Shown: positions 54,057 through 62,961 of the stretch, in pieces
Position numbering within the stretch: the first letter of the stretch is position 1
How the letters are laid out: the number at the start of each line of letters is the position of its first letter
From: Gallaecimonas xiamenensis 3-C-1
Lineage (GTDB): Bacteria; Pseudomonadota; Gammaproteobacteria; Enterobacterales; Gallaecimonadaceae
Assembly (NCBI RefSeq): GCF_000299915.1
Contig: NZ_AMRI01000005.1
Span: 115,605-179,604, forward strand
Direction of reading: 5' to 3'
Length of the DNA: 64,000 nucleotides
Notes under the pieces: model-generated
What the model saw: the letters and a program-made list of their open reading frames with translations, nothing else
What the model was told of the DNA's origin: nothing
The model's database searches: none
Made by a program: the position numbers and the translations under genes

Positions 54057-55078
54057 CCCTAAGGCCGACCGTACTGGTGGAAGACAGCCCAGAGCAGCCC
54101 AACCTGCGCCTAGCGATAGAGGTGCCAGAGGACGGCTTTGAGGCCGAGCCCGAAGGCCAGCCTGAGCAGCAGCTCAAGGCGGCCCTTGCCAGCCGCCGGC
54201 GCCCCTGGCTTAGCTGGGGCCTGGCCTTCCTGGGGCTGGGGGTATTGGGCCAGACCGGCTACTGGCTCTATGGCCTATGGCAAAACCAGCCGGTGCTGGC
54301 GGTACTGTTTTCCCTGGCCACTGTGTTGTTGGGGGCGGGGGCGTTGCGGGCGCTTTTTCGCGAGTGGCGGGCCCTGCGGGCCTTAAAACGCCTGGAGCGG
54401 GACAGCGCCAAGGCGGCCCAGGCCGCCACCGGTGACGGCACCCTGACGGTGCTGGAGCGCAGCATGAAGCTGCGGGGCCTGCACCAAAGCCCACAGATGG
54501 AGCGCTTCCTGGCCGAAGTGGGCAGCCACGACAGCGGCGAGGAAGTGCAGCAGCGCTTTCGCCAGGACGTGCTGACCGGCCTTGATGACCAGGCCCAGCG
54601 CCTGGTGCGCCGCTACGCCCTGGAAGCCACAGTACTGGTGGCGGTCAGCCCTCTGGCGCTCACCGACATGGCCATCATCGCCTGGCGCAACCTGCGCCTG
54701 GTGCGGGAAGTGGCGGCGGTCTACGGTCTGCCTTTGGGGTATTGGAGCCGGGTAAGGCTGGTGCGCCAGGTCTTTATCAACCTGGTCTATGCCGGGGTGT
54801 CTGAGCTGGTGGTGGATATCGGTATGAGTACCTTCGGCGCCGATCTGCTGGGTAAGGTGTCGGGGCGGGCCGCCCAGGGCTTGGGGGCCGGCCTATTAAC
54901 GGCCCGCCTTGGCTGGCAGGCCATGCGGCTATGCCGGCCACTGCCCATGGACCAGGGGGACAACCAGCGCCTGGGCAAGGCGCGGGCGCGGCTGCTGGTG
55001 GATATGGGCAAGGATTTGATGAAGCTGCCCGGCATGATGCTTAGCCGGCGCAAGGACAAGGCCGGCGAAGAGCAGTAA
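54053..55078 (+). CDS. ycjF: YcjF / DUF697 family inner-membrane protein
   Basis: The 341-residue protein has an acidic N-terminus, two transmembrane helices (WGLAFLGLGVLGQTGYWLYG and AVLFSLATVLLGAGALRAL) and a C-terminal DUF697 domain with LEATVLVAVSPLALTDMAII and VYGLPLGYWSRVRLVRQ. In E. coli ycjF lies between ycjX and tyrR; here tyrR is about 5.8 kb further on. Function is unknown. The start is fixed by the ATGA overlap with ycjX and conservation. Confidence 0.92.
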   Translation: MTLRPTVLVEDSPEQPNLRLAIEVPEDGFEAEPEGQPEQQLKAALASRRRPWLSWGLAFLGLGVLGQTGYWLYGLWQNQPVLAVLFSLATVLLGAGALRALFREWRALRALKRLERDSAKAAQAATGDGTLTVLERSMKLRGLHQSPQMERFLAEVGSHDSGEEVQQRFRQDVLTGLDDQAQRLVRRYALEATVLVAVSPLALTDMAIIAWRNLRLVREVAAVYGLPLGYWSRVRLVRQVFINLVYAGVSELVVDIGMSTFGADLLGKVSGRAAQGLGAGLLTARLGWQAMRLCRPLPMDQGDNQRLGKARARLLVDMGKDLMKLPGMMLSRRKDKAGEEQ

Positions 55079-55122
55079 AGCCGAAGCAACGCCAGGCGCA
55101 TCAGATGCCTGCCAGAGATGTG

Positions 55123-55150
55123 AAAGGGCGCCAGTGGCGCCCTTTGTTTT
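55123..55150. terminator. Terminator between ycjF and piuC
   Basis: AAAGGGCGCC (55123-55132) pairs with GGCGCCCTTT (55136-55145), followed by GTTTT. It touches the end of the convergent gene. Confidence 0.85.
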
Positions 55151-55817
55151 AGCTGTCTGCCCAGCGGCGCACCAGATTGTGGTAGATGCCGGTCAGGGCC
55201 GTTACTTCCGGGTGCTGGCTGCCGGCCAGGCGCTGGATGCTGCCGTCCAGCTCATAGAGCAGGCGGCGCTGGCCTTCGTCCCGCACCATGCTTTGCAGCC
55301 ACATGAAGGCGCTGGTCCTGGCCCCCTGGGTAACGGGCTCTACCCGGTGCAGGCTGGTGGAGGGGTAGAGCACCAGGGCGCCTGCGGCCAGCTTGACGCT
55401 GTGGCTGCCGTAGGTGTCTTCGATGATCAATTCGCCCCCCTGGTAGTCCTCGGGCTCGGTGAGGAACAGGGTGGCGGACAAGTCGGTGCGCACCATACCG
55501 TCCGGGGTGTGGCGAATGGCGTTGTCGATATGGTTGCCAAAGGCCTGGCCGCCTTGGTAGCGGTTAAACAGCGGCGGGTAGAATTTCAGGGGCAGGGCCG
55601 CCGAAATAAAGCGCGGGTCGGCCAGCAGCCGCTCCACTATGGCCTTACCCACCTCGTTGGCCTGGGCATCGTCCCGGGACAACTGCTGGTTCTGCTTTTG
55701 GCTGGCGGCCAGGGGCCCCGAGGTTTGGTTACCGTCAATCCAGTCAAGGCCGTCCAGTACCGCCCGGCATTGGGCCACTTCGTCCTTGCTGAGCACATTG
55801 TCGATGGCGATCAGCAT
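55149..55817 (-). CDS. Fe2+-dependent 2-oxoglutarate dioxygenase, PiuC/YbiX (PKHD-type hydroxylase)
   Basis: The 222-residue Fe(II)/2-oxoglutarate hydroxylase is regularly found beside Fiu/PiuA siderophore receptors, where it is thought to help handle the catecholate ligand. The iron ligands are His96 and Asp98 (GNHIDNAIR) and His157 (TSLHRVEPV), with Arg167 for 2-oxoglutarate. [14 protein letters not shown] and [11 protein letters not shown] are typical of YbiX/PiuC. It follows the receptor gene on the same strand but with a strong hairpin terminator between. Confidence 0.92.
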   Translation of the reverse strand: MLIAIDNVLSKDEVAQCRAVLDGLDWIDGNQTSGPLAASQKQNQQLSRDDAQANEVGKAIVERLLADPRFISAALPLKFYPPLFNRYQGGQAFGNHIDNAIRHTPDGMVRTDLSATLFLTEPEDYQGGELIIEDTYGSHSVKLAAGALVLYPSTSLHRVEPVTQGARTSAFMWLQSMVRDEGQRRLLYELDGSIQRLAGSQHPEVTALTGIYHNLVRRWADS

Positions 55818-55835
55818 GTCAGTCTCCTTATGAAA

Positions 55836-55861
55836 AAAACACCGCCCTGGGGCGGTGTTTT
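55836..55861 (-). terminator. Terminator between the TonB receptor and piuC
   Basis: On the minus strand AAAACACCGCCC pairs with GGGCGGTGTTTT and is followed by further T residues. It lies 18 bases before the piuC start codon, so piuC expression depends on read-through or a promoter not obvious here. Confidence 0.85.
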
Positions 55862-55887
55862 GTCAGGTCGATACCAGTGTGCCCGGC

Positions 55888-58077
55888 TTAGAAGCTGAAG
55901 TCAGCAGTCAGGGTGGCCAGGCGGCCCGGGGCGACGGTGGCAAAGTGCGCCGCGTAGGCCTTGTCGAAGTAACGCTCGTCGGTCAGGTTCTGCACGTTCA
56001 GGCGCAGGGTGACAAAGCGGTTCACCTCGTAGCTGGCCATGGCGTCAAAGCGCCAGTAGGAGGGCACATAGAGGGTGTTGGCGGTGTTGCCGTACACCTT
56101 GGACATGTAATAGGCGCCGCCGCCCACCTTGATAGCGTCGCTGATGGCGTAGTTGGTAAAGAGGCTGACGCTGTGCTTGGCGGTGTTGGGGAACAGATTG
56201 CCGTCGTACTGACTGTTGATGCCGTTGGCTTCCAGTTCGCTGTCAAGCCAGGTGTAGCCGCCGAACAGCTGCCAGTTGTCGGTCAGCTTGCCGGAAACCC
56301 CGAACTCAACCCCTTGTACCTTCTGCTTACCCACGTTCTGCTGGGGGGCGCCGCGGCCGGCTTCCACCGCTACCCGGGCGTTGTCCTTCTCGATGCTGAA
56401 CAGGGCGGCGGTCAATGACAGGCGCTCGCCCAGCAGATCCCACTTGGTACCCAATTCCAGGCTCTCGGTATCTTCCGGGGCCAGATCGTCATTGCTGCCG
56501 GACAGGCGGTCGGCGCCGTCACCGTTGGAGGTGCCGGGAGGATTGGAGGAGGTGCCCCAGGACAGGTACAGGCTGCCGTTGTCGGCGGGCTTGTAGACCA
56601 GGCCCAACTGGTAGTTGAGGAAGCTGTCGCTGTTGGACAGGCTACCGGCACTGGCGCTTTCGCTCTGGGTGTCGTAGTCGTCCCAGCGCAGGCCCAGGCT
56701 CAGCAGCCAGGCGTCGCTGAACTCGGTGGTGTTAAAAGCGTACAGGGAACGGGTGTCGGTACGGGTCAGGGTAGGAGTACCGTTCTTGACGATGGTACCC
56801 ACCCAGGGATCGCTGGGGTTGGGGTTGGCCAGGGGCGTACAGAAGTAACCCTCGAGCATGCCGGCGTCGCTGCACTGGTTGGAACCGTTGACGCCGGTGG
56901 TGACGTTGTAGCTGTCGGCGTCGGTTTCTTCCTTGGCCAGCTCCATGCCCAGTGCAAAGCGGTTGGTGATGCCGGCCAGTTGGTAATGGCCGGACAGGTC
57001 CAACTGGGTGGCCAGGTTGTCGGTCACCGAGGCCCGGGACTTGATGCCGCGCCAGACATAGCCGTTGGCCACGTTGCCTTTGGTGTCGTCGGGGTTGGTG
57101 ACCACGTAGTCGTTGGTGGAACGGCCGTAAACGGTGGTGCTGGTGATCAGCAGGTTGTCGTTGAGGTCGTGCTCAATCTTGATAAGGCCGCTGTCCACCT
57201 CATTTTCACGAAAATCGCGGTTGAGCAGGCCGTAGAAGTTGTCCTCGTCCACGTCTGCCGGTTTGCCGGTGGCCTGGTCATAGGGGATGCCGTAGTCGGG
57301 CATGTCGTGGCTTTCGTAGTGGTAGTAAGCCAGCTTGGCGCGGGTCTTGGTGGTCAGGCCCAGAGCCAGGGAGGGGGCCACACCCCAGCGGTCGCCATCA
57401 ACGCCGTTGCGGCCGGGCATGTCGGCGTCGTGACTCATGACGTTAAGGCGCACTGCCGCTTCGTCGGCAATCACCTTGTTTACATCCAGGGTGGCGCGCT
57501 TGAGGGAGTCGGTACCGGCGGTCACCGACAGATGGTTGAAGTCGCGCAGGCCAGGAGTCTTGGTGACGATGTTGATGGAGCCGCCCACAGCGCCGCGACC
57601 GGCATAGGCAGAGCCCGGACCCTTGAGCACTTCCACCTGTTCGATGTTGAACACTTCCCGGCTCTGGGAGCCCACGTCGCGCAGGCCATCCACGAAGGTG
57701 GAAGACTGGGCGTCATAGCCACGGATAAAGGGCCTGTCGCCGTAAGGGTTGCCGCCTTCACCGCTGCCCAGGGTAATGCCGGGAGTGGCGCGCAGGGTGT
57801 CGCTGAAGGTCATGGCGCCCATGTCTTTTATCAGGTTCTCACCGATAACGGTCACGGATTTCGCGGTGTCGGTCAGGGACTCGGTGAACTTGGAGGACTG
57901 CACCTTGTTGATGTTATAGCCGTCGTGCTGGCCCTTGATCTCGATGTGCTCAACGCCCTTGTCTTTGGCGTCGTCGGCCAGGGCGGGGGTGGCAACCACG
58001 GCCATCCCCAGGGCGATGGACACCAGGGATTGGGCAGGCAACTGGACTTTGCTGGATTTGAATTTGAAAGCAGCCAT
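55888..58077 (-). CDS. TonB-dependent catecholate siderophore receptor (Fiu/PiuA-like)
   Basis: Outer-membrane active transporter, 729 residues. A signal peptide (about residues 1-34, cleaved after PALA) is followed by a TonB box-like stretch, a plug domain (AKSVTVIGENLIKDMGAMT, RPFIRGYDAQSSTFVDGLRD and EVLKGPGSAYAGRGAVGGS) and a 22-strand barrel. It ends with RLATLTADFSF and its terminal aromatic residue. The PiuC neighbour and plug sequence put it near Fiu/PiuA, which take up dihydroxybenzoate-type iron chelates. Two Fur boxes cover its promoter. Confidence 0.93.
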   Translation of the reverse strand: MAAFKFKSSKVQLPAQSLVSIALGMAVVATPALADDAKDKGVEHIEIKGQHDGYNINKVQSSKFTESLTDTAKSVTVIGENLIKDMGAMTFSDTLRATPGITLGSGEGGNPYGDRPFIRGYDAQSSTFVDGLRDVGSQSREVFNIEQVEVLKGPGSAYAGRGAVGGSINIVTKTPGLRDFNHLSVTAGTDSLKRATLDVNKVIADEAAVRLNVMSHDADMPGRNGVDGDRWGVAPSLALGLTTKTRAKLAYYHYESHDMPDYGIPYDQATGKPADVDEDNFYGLLNRDFRENEVDSGLIKIEHDLNDNLLITSTTVYGRSTNDYVVTNPDDTKGNVANGYVWRGIKSRASVTDNLATQLDLSGHYQLAGITNRFALGMELAKEETDADSYNVTTGVNGSNQCSDAGMLEGYFCTPLANPNPSDPWVGTIVKNGTPTLTRTDTRSLYAFNTTEFSDAWLLSLGLRWDDYDTQSESASAGSLSNSDSFLNYQLGLVYKPADNGSLYLSWGTSSNPPGTSNGDGADRLSGSNDDLAPEDTESLELGTKWDLLGERLSLTAALFSIEKDNARVAVEAGRGAPQQNVGKQKVQGVEFGVSGKLTDNWQLFGGYTWLDSELEANGINSQYDGNLFPNTAKHSVSLFTNYAISDAIKVGGGAYYMSKVYGNTANTLYVPSYWRFDAMASYEVNRFVTLRLNVQNLTDERYFDKAYAAHFATVAPGRLATLTADFSF

Positions 58078-58142
58078 CTTGGGTGAAGTTCTCCGTCACA
58101 TGAAGTCACAGGACCGGTAGTGCCGGTCTCAAATTTTGGCGA

Positions 58143-58171
58143 ATGATAATTACTCCCAGTAAATCACTCAA
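58143..58171 (-). promoter_or_regulatory. Promoter of the TonB receptor gene
   Basis: On the minus strand TTGAGT (58171-58166), a 17-base spacer and TATCAT (58148-58143). Both hexamers are covered by Fur boxes. Confidence 0.8.
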
Positions 58172-58183
58172 GAATAATTCTCA
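58144..58183 (-). promoter_or_regulatory. Tandem Fur boxes
   Basis: Two 7-1-7 motifs are seen. 58169-58183 is CAAGAAT-A-ATTCTCA (12 of 14 to TGAGAAT-N-ATTCTCA). 58144-58158 is TGATAAT-T-ACTCCCA (11 of 14). They overlap the -35 and -10 boxes respectively, predicting iron repression. Confidence 0.85.
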
Positions 58184-58368
58184 TTATTCTAAAGTGGCGA
58201 TAAAGGACGCCTCGGCGCCCAGGCGTCTGGGAGGGGGGCCGCCCGCAAGGCTGGATGGCAACTAATGTCTTTTAAATACAATGAATTAAGTGGTAAGACC
58301 ATGGGGCTATTGTGGCCTTTGGCGAAGGGCTCTATGGTGGCAACGACCTGATAACATTTGAGGCCCTC

Positions 58369-59550
58369 ATGTCCCATTGGCAGCACCCCGACACCCTCGC
58401 CATCCACGGCGGTAAGGACCACAGCGACCCCCAGCGGGCCCTAGCCACCCCCTTGTACCAGACCTCCACCTTCGCCTTTGCCAATACCGCCCAGGGGGCG
58501 GCCCGCTTTGCCGGCGAAGATGAGGGCCCCATCTACACCCGTCTTGGCAACCCCACAGTGGCCGAGCTGGAACGCCTGGTGGCGAAACTCGAGGGGACGG
58601 AAGCGGCGGTGGCCACGGCCTCCGGTATGGCGGCGGTGTCGGCAGCGTTGCTGGGCAGCTTAAGCTGCGGCGACCACCTGGTGGCCTCCAAGGCGGTTTA
58701 CGGCTGTTCCTTTGCCCTGATGAACCACCTGCTGCCGCGCCTTGGCATCGAGGTCAGTTTCGTGGACATGACCCGGGTTGCCGAGGTGGAAGCGGCCATC
58801 AGGCCCAACACCAAGGCGCTCTTTCTGGAGACCCCGGTCAACCCCAACCTGGAGGTTGTGGACCTGGCCGCTATCGGCGCCTTGCTGGCCAAGCACCAAT
58901 TGCTGGGCATCGCCGACAATACCTTCCTGACACCGCTGCTGCAGCGGCCGGGTGACTATGGCTTTGAGCTGGTGCTGCACTCGGCCACCAAATACCTCAA
59001 CGGCCACGGGGACGTCATCGCCGGCATCCTGTGCGGCAGCAAGGAACGTATCGCTGAGATCCGCAGCACCGTCATCAAGGATGTGGGGGCGGTGCTGGGG
59101 CCCTTTGAAGCCTGGCTTATCCTGCGTGGCCTAAAGACCCTGCCGGTGCGTATGGCCCGCCACTGTGAAAGCGCCCTCAAGGTGGCCAGCTGGCTTGAGG
59201 CCCACCCCAAGGTCAAAGCCGTCTACTACCCCGGTTTGCCAAGCCACCCCGGTTATCGGTTCCTCGGAAGGCAGATGAAAGGGGCAGGGGGGGTTATTGC
59301 CTTTGAACTGAAAGCCGGGCTGCAGGCCAGTGCCAATTTCATCGACCGGCTCAGCCTCTTTACCCTGGCGGTGAGCCTGGGGGACGCCGAATCCCTGATC
59401 TCCCACCCTGCCTCCATGACCCACTCTCCCTACAGCCCCGAAGAGCGGGCCATGGCGGGGATCAGCGACAGCCTGATCCGGGTGTCCATCGGTCTGGAGC
59501 AGGTGGAAGATCTGCTGGGGGATCTGGCCGCTAGCCTGGATAAGGTGTAA
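58369..59550 (+). CDS. Methionine gamma-lyase
   Basis: PLP enzyme of the Cys/Met metabolism family, 393 residues. The substrate-specific Cys113 in AVYGCSFALMNH and the C-terminal block SLGDAESLISHPASMTHSPY match methionine gamma-lyase (MdeA/MegL), which splits methionine to methanethiol, 2-oxobutyrate and ammonia; cystathionine lyases usually lack that Cys. The PLP Lys is 208 in HSATKYLNGHGD, and YTRLGNPT and Tyr111 are also present. Start ATG 58369 has GAGG upstream; the open frame extends to 58312. A TyrR box overlaps its stop codon. Cystathionine gamma-lyase activity cannot be excluded. Confidence 0.88.
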   Translation: MSHWQHPDTLAIHGGKDHSDPQRALATPLYQTSTFAFANTAQGAARFAGEDEGPIYTRLGNPTVAELERLVAKLEGTEAAVATASGMAAVSAALLGSLSCGDHLVASKAVYGCSFALMNHLLPRLGIEVSFVDMTRVAEVEAAIRPNTKALFLETPVNPNLEVVDLAAIGALLAKHQLLGIADNTFLTPLLQRPGDYGFELVLHSATKYLNGHGDVIAGILCGSKERIAEIRSTVIKDVGAVLGPFEAWLILRGLKTLPVRMARHCESALKVASWLEAHPKVKAVYYPGLPSHPGYRFLGRQMKGAGGVIAFELKAGLQASANFIDRLSLFTLAVSLGDAESLISHPASMTHSPYSPEERAMAGISDSLIRVSIGLEQVEDLLGDLAASLDKV

Positions 59551-59563
59551 TTATAAATTTACG
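59546..59563 (+). promoter_or_regulatory. TyrR box upstream of phhA
   Basis: TGTAAT-N6-TTTACG agrees with the TyrR palindrome TGTAAA-N6-TTTACA at 10 of 12 positions. It overlaps the lyase stop codon and lies about 90 bases before phhA. TyrR is encoded 1.4 kb downstream. Confidence 0.8.
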
Positions 59564-59654
59564 AACGTAAAGAAGTCGGTCCAGTTGCTAGGGGTTTTTC
59601 AGGGCTGCGGCCCTGCGTAGAGTCAGGGAATGATGTAAAGCAAAGATGACTCTT

Positions 59655-60455
59655 ATGGCCAAAGGCACCCAATACGTATCGAAAATGCCGGGACCGGACG
59701 GACGCATTCAGTACACCCAAGAAGAGAATGCGGTCTGGAACACCCTCATTACCAGGCAGCTGGCCTGTATTCAGGGGCGCGCCTGCCAGGAGTATATCGA
59801 CGGCCTGGCGCTGCTCGATTTGCCCACCGATCGCATCCCCCAGCTGGACGAAGTCAATGCCGTGCTGGGGCGCACCACCGGCTGGCAAGTGGCCCAGGTA
59901 CCGGCCCTTATCCCCTTTGACGAATTCTTCCGGTTGCTGGCCAACAAAGAGTTCCCGGTGGCCACCTTTATCCGTACCCGCGAAGAACTGGATTACCTGC
60001 AAGAGCCCGACATCTTCCACGAGATCTTCGGTCACTGCCCCTTGCTGACCAACCCGGACTTTGCCCACTTTACCCACCTCTACGGTAAGCTGGGCCTGGC
60101 GGCCAGCAAGGAAGACCGGGTCTTTTTGGCCAGGCTCTACTGGTTTACCGTGGAGTTCGGCCTGGTCAACACCGACCAGGGCCTGCGCATCTACGGCGGT
60201 GGCATACTGTCGTCTCCGGGGGAAACCGAGTATGCCCTGGGGTCTGACAAGGCCGAGCGCCAGCCCTTTACCATAGTGGATGCCCTGCGCACTCCTTATC
60301 GCATCGATATCATGCAACCTGTCTATTATGTGTTGGACCAGGTGCACCAGCTTTTTGATATCGCCGAGCAGGACATCATGGCCCTGGTGCAGCAAGCCAA
60401 GGCCCTGGGGCTGTTCCAAGCCAAGTTTCCCCCCAAAGAAAAGAAAGCCAGTTAA
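59655..60455 (+). CDS. phhA: Phenylalanine-4-hydroxylase
   Basis: Tetrahydropterin-dependent, Fe(II) aromatic amino acid hydroxylase converting phenylalanine to tyrosine. The 266-residue protein has Fe ligands His122 and His127 ([13 protein letters not shown]) and Glu167 (FTVEFGL), and closely follows Pseudomonas PhhA ([33 protein letters not shown]). ATG 59655 corresponds to the homologue start; ATG 59646 would add MTL. Neither has a strong ribosome site. phhB follows after 10 bases. Confidence 0.94.
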   Translation: MAKGTQYVSKMPGPDGRIQYTQEENAVWNTLITRQLACIQGRACQEYIDGLALLDLPTDRIPQLDEVNAVLGRTTGWQVAQVPALIPFDEFFRLLANKEFPVATFIRTREELDYLQEPDIFHEIFGHCPLLTNPDFAHFTHLYGKLGLAASKEDRVFLARLYWFTVEFGLVNTDQGLRIYGGGILSSPGETEYALGSDKAERQPFTIVDALRTPYRIDIMQPVYYVLDQVHQLFDIAEQDIMALVQQAKALGLFQAKFPPKEKKAS

Positions 60456-60465
60456 GGAGAGACAA

Positions 60466-60801
60466 GTGAGCACACTTGCCCAGCAACAATGTGAAGCCTG
60501 CCAGGCCGGCGCCCCCAAGGTGAGCGATGACGAGCTCAAAGAGCTGATGCGGGAGATCCCCGACTGGGCCCCGGTGGCTCGCGACGGCGTGCTGCAACTG
60601 GAAAGGGTTTATAAATTCAAGAACTTCAAGCAAGCCTGGGCCTTTGGTAACAAGGTGGCGGAGCTGGCGGAAGCCGAGTTTCACCACCCGGGTATCCTGA
60701 TGGAGTGGGGCAAGGTCACCGTCACCTGGTGGACCCACGCCATCGGCGGCCTGCACCGCAACGACTTCATCATGGCCGCCAAGACCGACCAACTGCTCTG
60801 A
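60466..60801 (+). CDS. phhB: Pterin-4-alpha-carbinolamine dehydratase
   Basis: Recycles the 4a-hydroxytetrahydrobiopterin produced by PhhA. The 111-residue PCD/DCoH protein starts at GTG 60466 with AAGGAGA 5 bases upstream. It has the active-site region [16 protein letters not shown] and the [14 protein letters not shown] block. It begins 10 bases after phhA, forming phhAB. A terminator follows, separating it from tyrR. Confidence 0.95.
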   Translation: MSTLAQQQCEACQAGAPKVSDDELKELMREIPDWAPVARDGVLQLERVYKFKNFKQAWAFGNKVAELAEAEFHHPGILMEWGKVTVTWWTHAIGGLHRNDFIMAAKTDQLL

Positions 60802-60818
60802 ACAGATCCCCTGTCAGC

Positions 60819-60848
60819 AATGCCGCGCCCAGCGCGGCATTTTCTTTA
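60819..60848 (+). terminator. Terminator after phhB
   Basis: AATGCCGCGC (60819-60828) pairs with GCGCGGCATT (60832-60841), tail TTCTTTATT. Confidence 0.85.
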
Positions 60849-60901
60849 TTCCCCATGGCGTTATATCATCGCGGTCTTGGGAAAAGGCCTTTGTGAGCGC
60901 C

Positions 60902-62452
60902 ATGCGTCTGGAGATCTTCTGCGAGGACAGGCCCGGTATTGCCCGGGAAGTGCTCGATATCCTTGCCGAACGGCATATCGATTTACGGGGCATTGAAGTG
61001 GACCCCGTGGGTAAGATGTACCTGCATCTGCCGGACTTGAGCTTTGACGAACTGAAAACCCTGTTGCCGGCCATCCGCCGCATCAAGGGGGTAGAAGACG
61101 TCCGTACCACCGCATTCATGCCCACAGAGCGGGATCATTTCGAGCTGGCGACCCTGCTCGAAACCCTGCCCGATCCGGTGATCTCGGTGGACGATAAGGG
61201 CCGCATCCTCATTATCAACCCCGCCGCCGCCAAGCTGCTCAAGGGCACGGTTGCGGCCCTGCAGGGCCAGGGCCTGGCCACCTGGCTGAGCGGCTTTAAC
61301 CTGCAGCGCTGGCTGGAAGAAGAAGAGCCGGCCCCGATCACCATGCTGGTGAAACTGGGCGGCCAGCGGCTGTTGACCGACTTTTTGCCGATCTGGGTCA
61401 GCGACGAACAGGGCCGCCAGACCCTGGCCGGCGCCGTGGTCACCGCCAAGACCCCCCATCGCCTCAGCTCCCAGTTGACCCAGGCCCGGGAAGGCACCGC
61501 CTCCCTGGACGCCATCCTGGCCCAGTCGGCGGTGATGAAACGGCTGATCCGCCAGGCCAAGAAGCTGGCGCAGCTGGACGCCCCCTTGCTTATCCAGGGG
61601 GAAACCGGCACCGGCAAGGAACTCTTGGCCCGCGCCTGCCACGACAGTTCCGGGCGCCGGCAAAAGCCGTTTTTGGCCCTTAACTGCGCGTCGCTGCCGG
61701 ACTCGGTGGCCGAGACCGAGCTGTTCGGCTATGGCCCCAACGCCTTTTCCGGCGCTCCCACCAGCGGCAAGCGCGGCGTCTTCGAAGTGGCCGACGGCGG
61801 CACCGTCTTTTTGGACGAAGTGGGGGATCTGGCCCCGGCTATCCAGGTCAAGCTGCTGCGCCTGTTGCAGGACGGCACCTTCCGCCGGGTCGGTGACGAG
61901 GCCGAGCGCAAGGTCAATGTCCGCATTATCTGCTCCACCCAGCGGGATCTGGCCGCCCTGTGCCGGGACGGCCAGTTCCGCCAGGATCTCTACTACCGCC
62001 TCAACGTGCTGAGCCTGGCCCTGGCCCCCCTGCGAGAGCGCCAGGACGACATATTGCCCCTGGCCGAGTTCTTCTTGGAGCGCCACTGCGCCGCCCTTGG
62101 CCGTGAGAAGGCCCAGCTCAGTCAGGCCACCCAGAACCTGCTGATGAACTATCCTTGGCCGGGCAACGTGCGCCAGCTGGAAAACAGCCTGCTAAGGGCG
62201 GTGTCCTTGCTGGACGGCGGCCATATCGAGCCCAAGCACCTGGAGCTGCCCAGCCAAACCCCTTCGGTAAGCCTGGGGGATGCGGCCCTGGACGGCAGCC
62301 TGGACGAAGTGATGAAACGCTTCGAAAAAAGCCTGCTCGAACGCCTCTATCCGGCGTATCCGTCGTCACGGCAGCTGGCCAAAAAGCTGGGGGTGTCCCA
62401 CACCGCCATCGCCAACAAGCTGCGCGACTACGGCATCAACAAGAAGAAATAA
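60902..62452 (+). CDS. tyrR: Transcriptional regulator TyrR (PhhR-type)
   Basis: Aromatic amino acid regulator of the NtrC-like family, 516 residues. It has an N-terminal ACT domain (MRLEIFCEDRPGIAREVLDI), a PAS domain (about 80-190), an AAA+ domain with Walker A QGETGTGKELLARA and Walker B GGTVFLDEVGDL, and a Fis-type HTH (SRQLAKKLGVSHTAIANKLR). The sigma-54 contact loop is degenerate (NAFSGA for GAFTGA), consistent with sigma-70 regulation as in E. coli TyrR, where the loop is missing. ATG 60902 gives the conserved start; GTG 60893 has the better ribosome site and is a real alternative. phhAB with a TyrR box is upstream. Confidence 0.95.
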   Translation: MRLEIFCEDRPGIAREVLDILAERHIDLRGIEVDPVGKMYLHLPDLSFDELKTLLPAIRRIKGVEDVRTTAFMPTERDHFELATLLETLPDPVISVDDKGRILIINPAAAKLLKGTVAALQGQGLATWLSGFNLQRWLEEEEPAPITMLVKLGGQRLLTDFLPIWVSDEQGRQTLAGAVVTAKTPHRLSSQLTQAREGTASLDAILAQSAVMKRLIRQAKKLAQLDAPLLIQGETGTGKELLARACHDSSGRRQKPFLALNCASLPDSVAETELFGYGPNAFSGAPTSGKRGVFEVADGGTVFLDEVGDLAPAIQVKLLRLLQDGTFRRVGDEAERKVNVRIICSTQRDLAALCRDGQFRQDLYYRLNVLSLALAPLRERQDDILPLAEFFLERHCAALGREKAQLSQATQNLLMNYPWPGNVRQLENSLLRAVSLLDGGHIEPKHLELPSQTPSVSLGDAALDGSLDEVMKRFEKSLLERLYPAYPSSRQLAKKLGVSHTAIANKLRDYGINKKK

Positions 62453-62480
62453 AAAAGGGCTGCCCAGGCAGCCCTTTTCT
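62453..62480. terminator. Bidirectional terminator after tyrR
   Basis: AAAAGGGCTGCC (62453-62464) pairs with GGCAGCCCTTTT (62467-62478) around CA. Confidence 0.92.
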
Positions 62481-62481
62481 T

Positions 62482-62952
62482 TTACAGCCCCAGTTCGGAC
62501 AAACCAGGGTGGTCGTCCGGGCGCCGGCCAAGGGGCCAGTGAAAGAGCCGTTCCTCTTCGCTGATGGCCAGATCGTTAAGGCAGGCGTAGCGGTTTACCA
62601 TCAATCCCTGCTCATCAAATTGCCAATTCTCGTTGCCGTAGGAGCGAAACCAATGGCCGGCGTCGTCCTGCCACTCGTAGGCGTAGCGCACGGCGATGCG
62701 GTTGCCGTCATGGGCCCACAGCTCTTTTATCAGGCGATATTGCCGCTCCTTTTGCCATTTGCGCGTCAAGAAGGCCTGGGCCTGATCACGGCCGACGATA
62801 AATTCGCTCCTGTTGCGCCAGTGGGTATCGAGGCTGTAGGCCAGGGCCACCCGGGCCGGATCGCGGCTGTTCCAGCCGTCTTCGGCCAGGCGCACCTTCT
62901 CTTTGGCGGACTGGAGGGTAAAGGGGGGCAGGGGATGACGTACTTCAGTCAT
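62482..62952 (-). CDS. DUF1348 (NTF2-like) family protein
   Basis: The 156-residue cytosolic protein has the NTF2/SnoaL-like pattern of DUF1348: [71 protein letters not shown] and a [13 protein letters not shown] tail. Function is unknown; many bacteria carry it next to a TetR regulator, as here. It starts 9 bases after the tetR stop and is probably cotranscribed with it. Confidence 0.88.
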   Translation of the reverse strand: MTEVRHPLPPFTLQSAKEKVRLAEDGWNSRDPARVALAYSLDTHWRNRSEFIVGRDQAQAFLTRKWQKERQYRLIKELWAHDGNRIAVRYAYEWQDDAGHWFRSYGNENWQFDEQGLMVNRYACLNDLAISEEERLFHWPLGRRPDDHPGLSELGL

Positions 62953-62961
62953 GGAAGTCTC

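Noticed and set aside
59600..59620. Terminator between methionine gamma-lyase and phhA
   Set aside because: A CAGGGC/GCCCTG stem is present but the T-run is on the wrong side for plus-strand termination.
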